From Bacteroidota bacterium (GTDB lineage: Bacteria > Bacteroidota > Bacteroidia > Bacteroidales > UBA12077): a DNA stretch of 64,000 nt. Shown here piece after piece: positions 52,701 through 60,589 of the stretch. The stretch covers positions 1,019,773 through 1,083,772 of the forward strand of contig JAHLLG010000001.1 of the NCBI GenBank assembly GCA_020444275.1. The letters are read 5' to 3'. The position numbers and the translations under genes are program-made. Under the pieces are notes generated by a model. The model had not been told where the DNA came from and did not search any database. It saw only the letters and a program-made list of their open reading frames with translations. Every line of letters begins with the position of its first letter. Position 1 is the stretch's first letter.

Positions 52701-53900
52701 ATGTAATAAATATATTCCCTGATTAGATGAAACGAGAAGGTGTTCTGTATTGGTATCAGGAGCTTTATAGTTAAGAAAATACCATGTTTGAGAGAGATTC
52801 ACAGGAAACTTTTTCATCTTACTGGTTTTATCAATATAATATAAACCCTGGTGAGTTGCAACATAAAGTGTTTCTTTATAGCGGGTTATATTAAGTGTAA
52901 TACCTTCTAAACCGTTTGATTGATTCCAGTAAGTTAAGGGACTTGAAATATCACATTTTGAAATACCTTTATTCAAAGCCAGCCAAAGTTGACCATCTTT
53001 ATCAATAAAAAGATCATGGATATTATTTGATTGTAATCCTGTTTCAGTATCTATTGTTCGTAAAATTTTTCCATCCTTGTTGATAATTATACAACCACCA
53101 GTAAGAGTTCCAATTATTGCCTGGTCTTTTTTATATGAAATGCCTCTGTAAACTAACTTTTCTTTTAAGTACTTGTTGGCTTCACAGTAAATCTTAGTCA
53201 GATTAGTTCCATCGTAAACAAATATTCCATGCTGCCGGTTTGCCAGGATAACTTCATTATCAATTTGCACTGCAAAATTGAAAGTTTGGTTCTTGAAAGA
53301 TTCATTCCCAAGTGCTTTAACCAGTTTATTGTTGATTAATTTAAACAAACCAGCTTCTGTATCATGCAAATACAAGGTGTTATCTAAGATAAAACTAATA
53401 TTAAAACCAGAACTTGCTTCCCAGGTTTTGAATTTGCCATCCTGTAGCTTAATAAGATATTTATCTGTGCGATAATAAGTTGAACTGTTTATATGATAGA
53501 TATCCCAAACTGTTCCAATGTCTTCAATACCAAGCGATTTAAAAATCGATATGTATTCTAACTTACCTGTTTCATTGGGTCTTAAATAACCAAATTCATT
53601 AATTGAGCCGACATGAATTATTCCTTCATCAGATTTGGAAACAGTGCGGGCAGTTACATTCTTAGGGAGTTTTATTAATTTCCAGAACTTACCATCGTAA
53701 ACCAATACTCCATCGCCATTGCCAATAAACATTACTCCTCTATTGTCTTGTGTTATCGACCAGTTTTGAGAATGACCTTTATAATCTTTTGCAAAATAAT
53801 TCGTAATGAAAGGCTTACCAACTTCAGATTGCGAATAAACGCTTATTGAAAAAAAGATAATACAAATTAAGTAAGAGAATAATCTAAAAGTCGTTCTCAT
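49761..53900 (-). CDS. Propeller-PAS hybrid histidine kinase
   Basis: A 1379-residue protein, the largest in the window. Signal peptide (ends SVYSQ); a reg_prop propeller (~30-690; e.g. NIHDLFIDKDGQLWLALNKGI, NIWLAQLNNY, NVWIGGTEGLFKY); a Y_Y_Y domain (~700-760); a membrane helix (~768-790); a PAS domain (~840-955; NAIAIADPEGKIEWVNEGFRRLYGFT); coiled coil; HisKA ([23 protein letters not shown]); HATPase (NLIDNALKFT, KDTGIGL, GAGLGLAIC); receiver (LVAEDEVSN...LILMDIKMPNMDG...SKPI). It is the first gene of the minus-strand kinase array. No DNA-binding domain. Confidence 0.93.
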   Translation of the reverse strand: MRTTFRLFSYLICIIFFSISVYSQSEVGKPFITNYFAKDYKGHSQNWSITQDNRGVMFIGNGDGVLVYDGKFWKLIKLPKNVTARTVSKSDEGIIHVGSINEFGYLRPNETGKLEYISIFKSLGIEDIGTVWDIYHINSSTYYRTDKYLIKLQDGKFKTWEASSGFNISFILDNTLYLHDTEAGLFKLINNKLVKALGNESFKNQTFNFAVQIDNEVILANRQHGIFVYDGTNLTKIYCEANKYLKEKLVYRGISYKKDQAIIGTLTGGCIIINKDGKILRTIDTETGLQSNNIHDLFIDKDGQLWLALNKGISKCDISSPLTYWNQSNGLEGITLNITRYKETLYVATHQGLYYIDKTSKMKKFPVNLSQTWYFLNYKAPDTNTEHLLVSSNQGIYLLHNSKLINITQESVPFFMIQSAFNPNIIYVGFSENIGIIEYQNGKFNYLGKIPNTGISVRSIREDIDGNLWVSTFRHGVFKIILSDNLLQPKQIIHYGIESGFKSLKNILIYPYNNRLVFATENGLYEFDKTTDNFKPLNKFKDIFHGEHKDIFSFTEDNEGNIWLAQLNNYKGSIGVAKKNIDGNYNWSSSVFNRIPPMMNLAFYVENNGNVWIGGTEGLFKYTPTAQQNFDQTIQAAIRKVSLRNDSVIFFGNYYAETDNKRHVTNHQNKHLKVRLPYEENSLQFSFTAYDYQHEEETEFTYFLQGYDKTWSDWSLNSTKEYTNLPEGNYTFKIKARNIYNQLSDEATFEFSIKPPWYRTKVAYTFFILLSITVILIIVRISIRRLRNLNTQLERLVEKRTYEINQQKEEILAQSEELSAKNDELEKLSIIARETDNAIAIADPEGKIEWVNEGFRRLYGFTLSDLEKHNYTSLIDFSESEQIKNAIAYCKKNKSSKSYESLNSSKSGKKIWAQTTITPIIDDNDNIVQLIAIDSDITKLKMAELEVMQQKDEIQAQRDFAQQQKQFIEQQNKELEKHRNRLEQLVKERTIDLEIAKEKAEQSDKLKSAFLANMSHEIRTPMNAIIGFSNLLNDDEIGEEDREELVTHIIQNSNTLLHLIDDIIDLSKIEAGQLEINKKSCQINTILHGLLETFSEKRKVLYKENIDIILKPEIENENFTVYTDPLRIQQIITNLIDNALKFTEKGSVEIGYNLHNDRENPSIVFFVKDTGIGLSEEQQTQIFHRFTKFENDKKKLYRGAGLGLAICKNISELLGGNLWVESTIGEGSTFFVRIPYIKVSENETKIDGISNTKASYNWQGKTILVAEDEVSNYRFIEMALSRTNAELIWATDGIEAFELFQKKDVDLILMDIKMPNMDGLEATRRIRKIDAEIPIIAQTAFAMENDEKISLEAGCDSYISKPINKNKLLKLISTFFDKN

Positions 53901-54041
53901 ACAAGTTGGTTTAGGTTAAGAATAATTCCGATTAAAAATTATTTAAAAAAAGTGGCAAAACCAAATATTAATGAGCAGAATTAAGTGATTATTTGATAAG
54001 TAGAAGTAATGTGAGGATAAAATTTAAAACTAGTACTTGAT

Positions 54042-54242
54042 TTAATAAATCTTTGATTTTTCAGGCATCACAATCCAGAGTATAATGTATACTATGATTC
54101 CAGGAAAAGCTGCACTAAAAATGCTAACTAACAAATAGATAATTCTAACCAGGGCAATATCCCAGCCAAAGTATTCGGCAATACCTGCGCAAACGCCTGC
54201 AATTACCTGGTCATGTGATCGTGTTAATTTTCGTTCATACAT
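54042..54242 (-). CDS. PspC domain membrane protein
   Basis: A 66-residue single PspC domain: RSHDQVIAGVCAGIAEYFGWDIALVRI followed by one long membrane segment (IIYLLVSIFSAAFPGIIVYIILWIVMPE). PspC proteins take part in membrane-stress responses; this short stand-alone form is common in Bacteroidota. It lies 35 bases after the membrane-protein gene on the same strand. Confidence 0.93.
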   Translation of the reverse strand: MYERKLTRSHDQVIAGVCAGIAEYFGWDIALVRIIYLLVSIFSAAFPGIIVYIILWIVMPEKSKIY

Positions 54243-54277
54243 ATTTGATGTATTCTATTTATTAATAATTACACAAA

Positions 54278-54970
54278 TCATATTTGTTTATGAGCTTTCT
54301 GTTGAACAAAGGTAATAGTTATTCCAGAACTGATAATCATAAAACCAATAATAAATATTAACCATGGGAAAGATTTAGGAACATATTGCATGGATATCTC
54401 AACAATTTTATCGCTGAAACTCTCTTTCAAAGTATGATTTAGATTCGTAATTATAAACCGACAGTAATCCCATATGAATGAAATAAAAACAACAAACGAC
54501 CCACAAATTAAGATGACCCAATCTTTCTTTCTGATTTTTAAATCGAAGTGATTTAAAAGTAATCCTAATATGATCATTAAGCATGAAATGAGCACTGGTG
54601 CAATAACTGGACCTGTCCATGTAACCGGAAGTAAAAACAGAATATCCCAGGTCAGTAAACTTTCTGGCCACCCTAAAATAAGATATAGAAAAACGTAGTA
54701 AATAATGTCCCAAACTGCAAAAGAGTAGAGAAACCAACCAAACCTCTGTGAAATTGATTTGCCTGCTAAGATGCCCACAGAAAGTAACATAAACAATGAT
54801 GCAAACTCTCGAATAAATTCAGTGATTATAATTTGATTATCCATTACTTGCAGTGGAAACTCAAATCCATTGGGATAGTAAAGTGCACGAAGATAAACCA
54901 CAACCGATCCTTCAAAAATTCCCATGGTAATGGCAAAAATGGTTATCCAGATTAAAGTGTGTTTCTTCAT
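54278..54970 (-). CDS. Integral membrane protein of unknown function
   Basis: A 230-residue protein with about six membrane helices. Distinctive conserved-looking stretches are 'MGIFEGSVVVYLRALYYPNGFEFPL', 'RFGWFLYSFAVWDIIYYVFLYLILGWPESLLTWDILFLLPVTWTGPVIAPVLIS'. The density of Trp, Tyr and Pro at helix ends suggests a real conserved family, but I cannot name a function. It probably shares a transcript with the PspC gene. Confidence 0.7.
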   Translation of the reverse strand: MKKHTLIWITIFAITMGIFEGSVVVYLRALYYPNGFEFPLQVMDNQIIITEFIREFASLFMLLSVGILAGKSISQRFGWFLYSFAVWDIIYYVFLYLILGWPESLLTWDILFLLPVTWTGPVIAPVLISCLMIILGLLLNHFDLKIRKKDWVILICGSFVVFISFIWDYCRFIITNLNHTLKESFSDKIVEISMQYVPKSFPWLIFIIGFMIISSGITITFVQQKAHKQI

Positions 54971-55187
54971 TATTACTCTTTTTAATTAAGGCTTCAAGTT
55001 AACAGAGTTATATTAAATTATCAAGAATAATTAAGAACGATTTGATTGCTTAGTAAATTGCCAGTTAAACCAGCTTTATGTTTTAAGTTAATTGTTTGGT
55101 CGGACCTAGAGAGGGAAATTGAAGAAAACCTAATGGTAGATTTGGTACAAAAACGAGTTAAAACATTAGGCTGGTTAATCCCGATTT

Positions 55188-55239
55188 AGAGAAATTTAGC
55201 TTTTAGTATTAATGCAAATAATAAAAGCTTAGTTTCTCT
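55188..55239. repeat. Two-part 15-bp hairpin upstream of mutS2
   Basis: AGAGAAA (55188-55194) pairs with TTTCTCT (55233-55239), and after a 3x3 internal loop AGCTTTTA (55198-55205) pairs with TAAAAGCT (55222-55229); the apical loop is 16 bases. A short T-rich stretch follows. It could be the end of a small RNA or an old palindromic element. Confidence 0.6.
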
Positions 55240-55276
55240 TTATCGATTATGCTGTGCATAATTTGGGCTAAAATGT

Positions 55277-55284
55277 TAATTTTG
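55277..55284 (+). promoter_or_regulatory. -7 element of mutS2
   Basis: TAATTTTG matches TAnnTTTG exactly, 22 bases before the GTG start at 55307. No clear -33 element. Confidence 0.5.
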
Positions 55285-55306
55285 CAGAGTTCCAAAATAA
55301 AAAGTA

Positions 55307-57784
55307 GTGTTATATCCTGAAAACTTTGAACATAAGATAGGCTTTGATAAAATTCGTGATATGCTTAAAGGTGGATGTTTAAGCAATCTCGGGCGAATGC
55401 GGGTAGATAAAATTCGCTTCTCGAATAAGTATTCATTTATTGAAACGTTAGTTGCTCAAGTGGATGAATTTAAGCAGATTATGTTAATGGAAGATGATTT
55501 TCCGTTAAGCCACTTTATTGATTTAACTCCAGCTTTAAACAAGATAAAAGTTATTGGAACCTACTTTTTGCCGGAGGAACTTTATGATCTAAAAAGGTCG
55601 CTGGAAACCATTAAAGCAATCTTGCGATTTTTCAAAAATAAAAGTGAGGATCATAAATATCCATATTTACAACGGTTGGCAACCAATGTAAAACTTTACC
55701 CTTTTGTATTTGAGCGTATTGATGCCATTATTAACAAGCAAGGAGAAATAAAAGACAATGCATCTCCAGAATTAAATAGCATACGCAGTGATATTCGAAG
55801 TAAGGAGAATTCAGTTTCTCGTCGATTACAAAGTATTTTAAAGGAAGCCCAGAAAAATGGAATTGTTGATAAGGATATTTCATTATCCATTCGTGATGGC
55901 CGTGCAACTATTCCGGTTGATGCATCGAATAAAAGGAAAATTAAAGGGCTTATCCTGGATGAGTCGGCAACTGGAAAAACAGCTTACATAGAGCCTTCCG
56001 AGATTGTTGAGCTCAATAATGACATTAAAGAGTTATATTATGCTGAGCGAAGAGAGATTGTAAAGATTCTTACACAATTTGCCGATGATATTCGTCCGTA
56101 CGTTGATGATTTGATTCTAGCTTATGAATACATGGGAACCATTGATTTTATTCGATCAAAAGCACTTCTGGCAAATAAAATTAATGGAGTAAAACCGATA
56201 TTCAACAATAAACCCATGTTGATCTGGAAAAGGGCAGTGCATCCTTTATTGTATTTGTCTTTTAGAGAGGAGTCAAGATCAGTTATTCCTTTAGATATTG
56301 AATTAAATAATCATAACCAGCGTATTTTATTAATTTCCGGACCAAATGCAGGTGGAAAATCGGTCTGCTTGCAAACGGTAGGATTATTGCAATATATGTT
56401 TCAGTGTGGATTGCTCGTACCAATGAATGAAAACTCGGAGATAGGCTTGTTCCAAAACCTGTTTATTAATATTGGTGATGATCAGTCCATTGAGAATGAT
56501 TTGAGTACATATAGTTCGCATTTGCTGAACATGAAAAATTTTATCAAATCAGCAAATAACAAAACACTCGTATTAATTGATGAGTTTGGGTCGGGAACAG
56601 AACCCATGTTAGGTGGAGCAATTGCTGAAGCTATTCTGGATAGTTTAAACCAACTAAAAGCTTTTGGTGTTATTACTACGCATTACACATCCTTAAAACA
56701 TTTTGCTTCGTCGCAGCAAGGTATTGAAAATGGCGCTATGCTTTTCGATACGGGTAAAATAGAACCTTTATTTAAACTTTCTATTGGAGAACCGGGTAGT
56801 TCGTTTGCTTTCGAAATTGCCCGTAAAATCGGTTTACCGGAAGAGATTCTAAAAAATGCTACGGATAAGATAGGTAAAGATCATATCGATTTTGATAAAA
56901 ACCTGAAAGATATTATTCGGGATAAACGATATTGGGAAACCAAACGTGAAAGTGCCCGAAAATCAGAGAAAAAGCTTCAGGATCAAATTGAACGATACAC
57001 AAGTGAGCTTGAGACGATCGATAAATCAAGAAAAGAAATTCTTAACAAAGCTAAAGAAGAAGCTGAAAGTTTACTAGCTGATGTGAATAAACGTATTGAA
57101 AATACAATACGCGAAATAAAAGAGAGCAAAGCTGAGAAAGAGCGTACACTAAAAGCGCGCAAAAATCTTTCTGATTTTAAAGAAAATCTTCAAAATATTG
57201 ATCCTGAAGAAGAAGCTCGAATTCAGCGAAAAATAGAGAAATTAAAAAACCGCGAAAAACAGGGTAAGAAAAAACAGAAGGTTGAGAGCAAGGAGAAAGA
57301 AGCTAAAAAAGAACAATATAACATCGAAATTGGTGATAAGGTAAAGCTATTTGGCCAGGATACCGTAGGGGAAGTGCTTGATGTAAATGGTAAAAGCATT
57401 ATGGTTGCTTTTGGGAATATGATTACCACACTTGATGAGAAAAAGCTGGAAAAGATTTCTGAAAAGGAATATAAAAAGCGAACAAAATCATCTAGCCAGG
57501 GACAATCATCCTTTACCGATTTTGGAGAACGCAAGTTAAAGTTTAAACCTGAAATTGATGTTCGCGGAAAACGAGCCGAAGAAGCTCTGCAGCTTGTAAA
57601 AGATTTCGTCGATGAAGCCATTGTAATTAATATGGGTACTGTAAAAATTCTGCACGGAAAAGGAGATGGTATTCTTCGTCAATTAATTCGTCAATATCTT
57701 GAAACCGTTGATGTTGTGAGGTCTTATCATGATGAAAGTGTCCAGTTTGGTGGTTCAGGGATAACCATTGTTGAATTTGAATGA
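55307..57784 (+). CDS. mutS2: Endonuclease MutS2
   Basis: An 825-residue DNA-binding ATPase/nuclease implicated in suppressing recombination and in ribosome rescue in other bacteria. The GTG start at 55307 gives MLYPENFEHKIGFDKIR, the usual Bacteroidota MutS2 opening. Helical core region, then the ATPase: Walker A ISGPNAGGKS (~345), LSTYSSHLLNMKNF, Walker B LVLIDEFGSGTEP and THYTSLKHFA. A Lys/Glu-rich coiled coil (~520-660) and a C-terminal Smr domain follow (IDVRGKRAEEALQLVKDFVD...VKILHGKGDGILRQLIRQYL). No N-terminal mismatch-recognition domain, as expected for MutS2. Confidence 0.97.
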   Translation: MLYPENFEHKIGFDKIRDMLKGGCLSNLGRMRVDKIRFSNKYSFIETLVAQVDEFKQIMLMEDDFPLSHFIDLTPALNKIKVIGTYFLPEELYDLKRSLETIKAILRFFKNKSEDHKYPYLQRLATNVKLYPFVFERIDAIINKQGEIKDNASPELNSIRSDIRSKENSVSRRLQSILKEAQKNGIVDKDISLSIRDGRATIPVDASNKRKIKGLILDESATGKTAYIEPSEIVELNNDIKELYYAERREIVKILTQFADDIRPYVDDLILAYEYMGTIDFIRSKALLANKINGVKPIFNNKPMLIWKRAVHPLLYLSFREESRSVIPLDIELNNHNQRILLISGPNAGGKSVCLQTVGLLQYMFQCGLLVPMNENSEIGLFQNLFINIGDDQSIENDLSTYSSHLLNMKNFIKSANNKTLVLIDEFGSGTEPMLGGAIAEAILDSLNQLKAFGVITTHYTSLKHFASSQQGIENGAMLFDTGKIEPLFKLSIGEPGSSFAFEIARKIGLPEEILKNATDKIGKDHIDFDKNLKDIIRDKRYWETKRESARKSEKKLQDQIERYTSELETIDKSRKEILNKAKEEAESLLADVNKRIENTIREIKESKAEKERTLKARKNLSDFKENLQNIDPEEEARIQRKIEKLKNREKQGKKKQKVESKEKEAKKEQYNIEIGDKVKLFGQDTVGEVLDVNGKSIMVAFGNMITTLDEKKLEKISEKEYKKRTKSSSQGQSSFTDFGERKLKFKPEIDVRGKRAEEALQLVKDFVDEAIVINMGTVKILHGKGDGILRQLIRQYLETVDVVRSYHDESVQFGGSGITIVEFE

Positions 57785-57805
57785 TCATATTTTTTTGTAA
57801 ATTTG
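57776..57805 (+). promoter_or_regulatory. Promoter of the polysaccharide deacetylase gene
   Basis: TTTG at 57776-57779, an 18-base spacer and a perfect -7 element TAAATTTG (57798-57805) form the best full -33/-7 promoter in the window. It overlaps the end of mutS2 and lies 22 bases before the TTG start. Confidence 0.6.
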
Positions 57806-57827
57806 AGTAAATCAAAAAAACGAGAAA

Positions 57828-59132
57828 TTGGTACTAATATATACGCATAAAAAAACATCCAGGCTTGATTATGTCTTAAGTTTTTTGTTTTCAGATATCC
57901 TTGGAGTTGAGTATAAAGTTGTAACAGATAAAGGCGAGTTAGCTGACTCAAAGGAACCGAAGATTAATTACTCGGCAGATTTTATCGAAGATAGCTTACA
58001 GATCATTCCAATTGATTTGTTGTTTGAAACAAACATCTTACAAAAGAAAATTAAGGTAACGGAATGGAATGAGCGTAAAATATTTTTCCAGACTTCGGAT
58101 AGTGCAAGCATTCCGTTTGATCTTTTTGCTGCAAGTTTCTATTTAATCAGCCGATACGAGGAGTATTTACCTTTTAGTGCCGATCAGCACGGACGTTTTG
58201 AAGCAAACCAAAGCTTGGCTGGTAAAAATAGTTTTTTATACGATCCCGTAGTAGACCAGTGGGCTTGTTTGCTGGCAGAAAGTCTTAAGCAAAAATATCC
58301 TGAATTTGAACCTTGTAAGCGAGAGTTTAAATATATCTCAACCATTGATATCGATAACGCTTATGCTTATTTGTACAAAGGTACGGTGCGAACCTTAGGT
58401 GCTTCCATGCGCGATTTATTTAAGCTCGATTTTAACGAAAATATCCAACGATTTAAAACCATTGCAGGCGAAAAAGATCCATTCGATACGTACAATTATA
58501 TTGATGCTTTGCATAAACAGTATGGCATAGAACCCATCTGGTTCTTTCTGGTAGGTAACTATAATACATACGATAAAAATTTACCGCTCGATAATGAAGC
58601 TTTTCAAGAGTTGATTAAAAAAATATCTGAAATTGCAGAGGTGGGTATTCATCCTTCATACGAATCAAACAGTAGTTTCGATCAGCTAAAAAAAGAATTT
58701 GACTATTTATCAGCTATTTCAAAAAAACCGGTTACCAAAAGTCGCCAACATTATTTGAAGCTGTTATTTACAGAAACCTATCAGAATTTAATAAAATTGG
58801 GAATAAAAGAAGACTTTACGCTCGGGTATGCATCTGATGTTGGTTTTAGAGCAGGTACATGTACTCCCTTTAATTTTTATGATTTATATAACGAGAAAGA
58901 AACTACCTTAAAAATATTTCCGTTTCACCTTATGGACATTACTTTAAATCAGTACCTCAAATTAAATGTTAATGAAGCTCTTGATCTAATAAATACGATA
59001 ATACAAAAAGTAAAAGCGGTGAATGGAACGTTTATTAGCTTATGGCATAACGAATCATTAAGTGATCATGGATACTGGAAAGGTTGGGAGCCGGTTTATA
59101 AAAAAATGCTAGAATTAATATCAGAAAAGTAG
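57828..59132 (+). CDS. Polysaccharide deacetylase family protein
   Basis: A 434-residue protein. The start is TTG at 57828 (MVLIYTHKKTSRLDYVLSFLFSDILGVEY); a stop lies seven codons upstream in frame and there is no ATG, so the TTG is supported. The N-terminal ~150 residues resemble the domain found ahead of Bacteroidota deacetylases (SRYEEYLPFSADQHGRF...PVVDQWACLLAESL). The C-terminal part has NodB-like features: a metal-site 'STIDIDNAYAY' Asp pair, 'EVGIHPSYESN' His, 'DVGFRAGTCTPFNFYDL' and 'FISLWHNESLSDHG'. It probably modifies envelope glycans. The next gene follows after 7 bases. Confidence 0.85.
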   Translation: MVLIYTHKKTSRLDYVLSFLFSDILGVEYKVVTDKGELADSKEPKINYSADFIEDSLQIIPIDLLFETNILQKKIKVTEWNERKIFFQTSDSASIPFDLFAASFYLISRYEEYLPFSADQHGRFEANQSLAGKNSFLYDPVVDQWACLLAESLKQKYPEFEPCKREFKYISTIDIDNAYAYLYKGTVRTLGASMRDLFKLDFNENIQRFKTIAGEKDPFDTYNYIDALHKQYGIEPIWFFLVGNYNTYDKNLPLDNEAFQELIKKISEIAEVGIHPSYESNSSFDQLKKEFDYLSAISKKPVTKSRQHYLKLLFTETYQNLIKLGIKEDFTLGYASDVGFRAGTCTPFNFYDLYNEKETTLKIFPFHLMDITLNQYLKLNVNEALDLINTIIQKVKAVNGTFISLWHNESLSDHGYWKGWEPVYKKMLELISEK

Positions 59133-59139
59133 GTAGGGT

Positions 59140-60057
59140 TTGGATTTACAATATCTTAAACATCATCAAATAGATAAACACAAATGGGATGCAACCATTA
59201 AAAATGCACACAACAGTTTGTTGTATGCCCTATCATGGTTCCTCGATATTGTCTCACCCAATTGGGAAGCAGTTATTCTAAACGATTATGAAGCTGTGAT
59301 GCCGCTTACTATTAAGAAAAAGTTGGGTATAAAGTACGTTTTTAAACCATTCTTTGCTCAGTTTTATGGTGTTTTCTACACACAATCGATTAACGAAAAA
59401 GTTGTTGAAGAGTTTATTCGAAAAGCCCTGGGAAACATTCAGTACATTGATGTGTGGTTTAATCCGCATAATCCGTTAACAGAAAGTAATACCTACATAA
59501 AACGACAAACTCAGGAATTAAAGCTAATCGATACATATGAAGAATTGCGTAAATCATATACACGCAGTACTAAAAACAATCTGAAAAAAGCACGAAAAGA
59601 AAATCTTCTTTTGAGAAATGAACCAAACGGAGAAATAGAGTTAAACTTATTGCGTGGAATGTACCAAAGAAAAGGAGTGCATGGTGCAACTGAGGAAGAT
59701 TTTATTAACCTGAAAAGCGTTTACGATTATTCCTTAAAAAGTACAGAAATCGAAACCGAATTTTATACTTTATATAAAGATAAAGAGCCATGTGCTGCAG
59801 CTTTTATGATTCATTGGAATAAACGGGCGATAATTTATCATGCGGCCAATAGTGCAGGTAGAAAAGCACGTGCCATGTTCATTCTTATGGATGAATATAT
59901 TAAAGATCATGCAGGTCAGGATTTAATTTTGGATTTCGCAGGTTCTAATATTCCGGGAGTGGCAGAATGGAATTTGGGTTTTGGAGCAGCTAATCTGAAT
60001 TACTATGCTGTTAGGATTAATAATCTGCCTATTCCGTTAAGGTGGTTTAAGAAGTAG
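59140..60057 (+). CDS. FemAB/GNAT-like acyltransferase
   Basis: A 305-residue protein with a TTG start at 59140 (MDLQYLKHHQIDKHKWDATIKNA), preceded by AGGTAGGG; no ATG is available nearby. The layout 'NSLLYALSWFLDIVSPNWEAVILNDYEAVMPL', 'TRSTKNNLKKARKENLLLRN' and 'EPCAAAFMIHWNKRAIIYHAANSAGRKARAMFILMDEYIK' fits the FemAB/CelD-like half of the GNAT superfamily, which adds amino-acyl or acyl groups to envelope precursors. It is coupled to the deacetylase gene and overlaps the convergent acyltransferase gene by 11 bases at their 3' ends. Confidence 0.82.
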   Translation: MDLQYLKHHQIDKHKWDATIKNAHNSLLYALSWFLDIVSPNWEAVILNDYEAVMPLTIKKKLGIKYVFKPFFAQFYGVFYTQSINEKVVEEFIRKALGNIQYIDVWFNPHNPLTESNTYIKRQTQELKLIDTYEELRKSYTRSTKNNLKKARKENLLLRNEPNGEIELNLLRGMYQRKGVHGATEEDFINLKSVYDYSLKSTEIETEFYTLYKDKEPCAAAFMIHWNKRAIIYHAANSAGRKARAMFILMDEYIKDHAGQDLILDFAGSNIPGVAEWNLGFGAANLNYYAVRINNLPIPLRWFKK

Positions 60058-60589
60058 CTTCTTTGTAGTTGTCAAGTTTTTTTATGACTCTTGCCGGATT
60101 GCCTCCAATAAGTTGATTTCCCTCTGGAAATGATTTTGTTACCACAGCACCAGCCGCAACAATGGTATGTTCTCCTAATTCAACACCTGGTAAAATAGTT
60201 GCTCCCGTAGCTATCCAGGAATTTTTTCTGATAACAATCGGACTACTTTCTATGTAGGTTGAAAAATTCTGAACGGAATGGTTCTGACTAATCATCGAAA
60301 TTTTAGGAGCTGTTATCACGTTTTCTTCAAAGATAATTCCACAGCGAGCATCGATATAACAATCGGGTCCGTAACCTGGATATTTATTACCACGTTGAAT
60401 ATTTTTATAATCTTTAATTTGTGATGTAAAATGCACCGGCCAGGGAATTTTTCTATTGTATCCACGGATCTTTTGTCTAAAAGCATACGAATACAGTTCT
60501 TTTAACGAATAGGGTTCCAACTCCTTGTTTAAATCACTGTAGAAAAGATGCAAAAGCTTATATGATATTGACTTAAATAGTTTTTTCAT
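60047..60589 (-). CDS. Hexapeptide-repeat (left-handed beta-helix) acyltransferase
   Basis: A 180-residue acyltransferase of the WbbJ/maltose-O-acetyltransferase type. The C-terminal half is a left-handed beta helix with hexapeptide units (IVIRKNSWIATGATILPGVELGEHTIVAAGAVVTKSFPEGNQLIGGNPARVIKK). The catalytic His is expected in SMISQNHSV. Probably acetylates a sugar of an envelope polysaccharide. It overlaps the flippase gene by 17 bases, implying translational coupling. Confidence 0.9.
   Translation of the reverse strand: MKKLFKSISYKLLHLFYSDLNKELEPYSLKELYSYAFRQKIRGYNRKIPWPVHFTSQIKDYKNIQRGNKYPGYGPDCYIDARCGIIFEENVITAPKISMISQNHSVQNFSTYIESSPIVIRKNSWIATGATILPGVELGEHTIVAAGAVVTKSFPEGNQLIGGNPARVIKKLDNYKEATS

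Larger units (their letters stand above)
54971..55306. other. 336-base divergent region upstream of mutS2
   Basis: No ORF seen. It contains a long two-part hairpin (55188-55239) and a perfect -7 element for mutS2 (55277-55284), both listed separately. The remaining ~200 bases next to the membrane-protein start show nothing I can assign. Confidence 0.6.

Noticed and set aside
38371-53900. Kinase array as an anti-phage or mobile-element cargo region
   Set aside because: No integrase, tRNA end, direct repeats or nuclease genes; the genes look like ordinary signalling paralogues with the same base composition as their neighbours.
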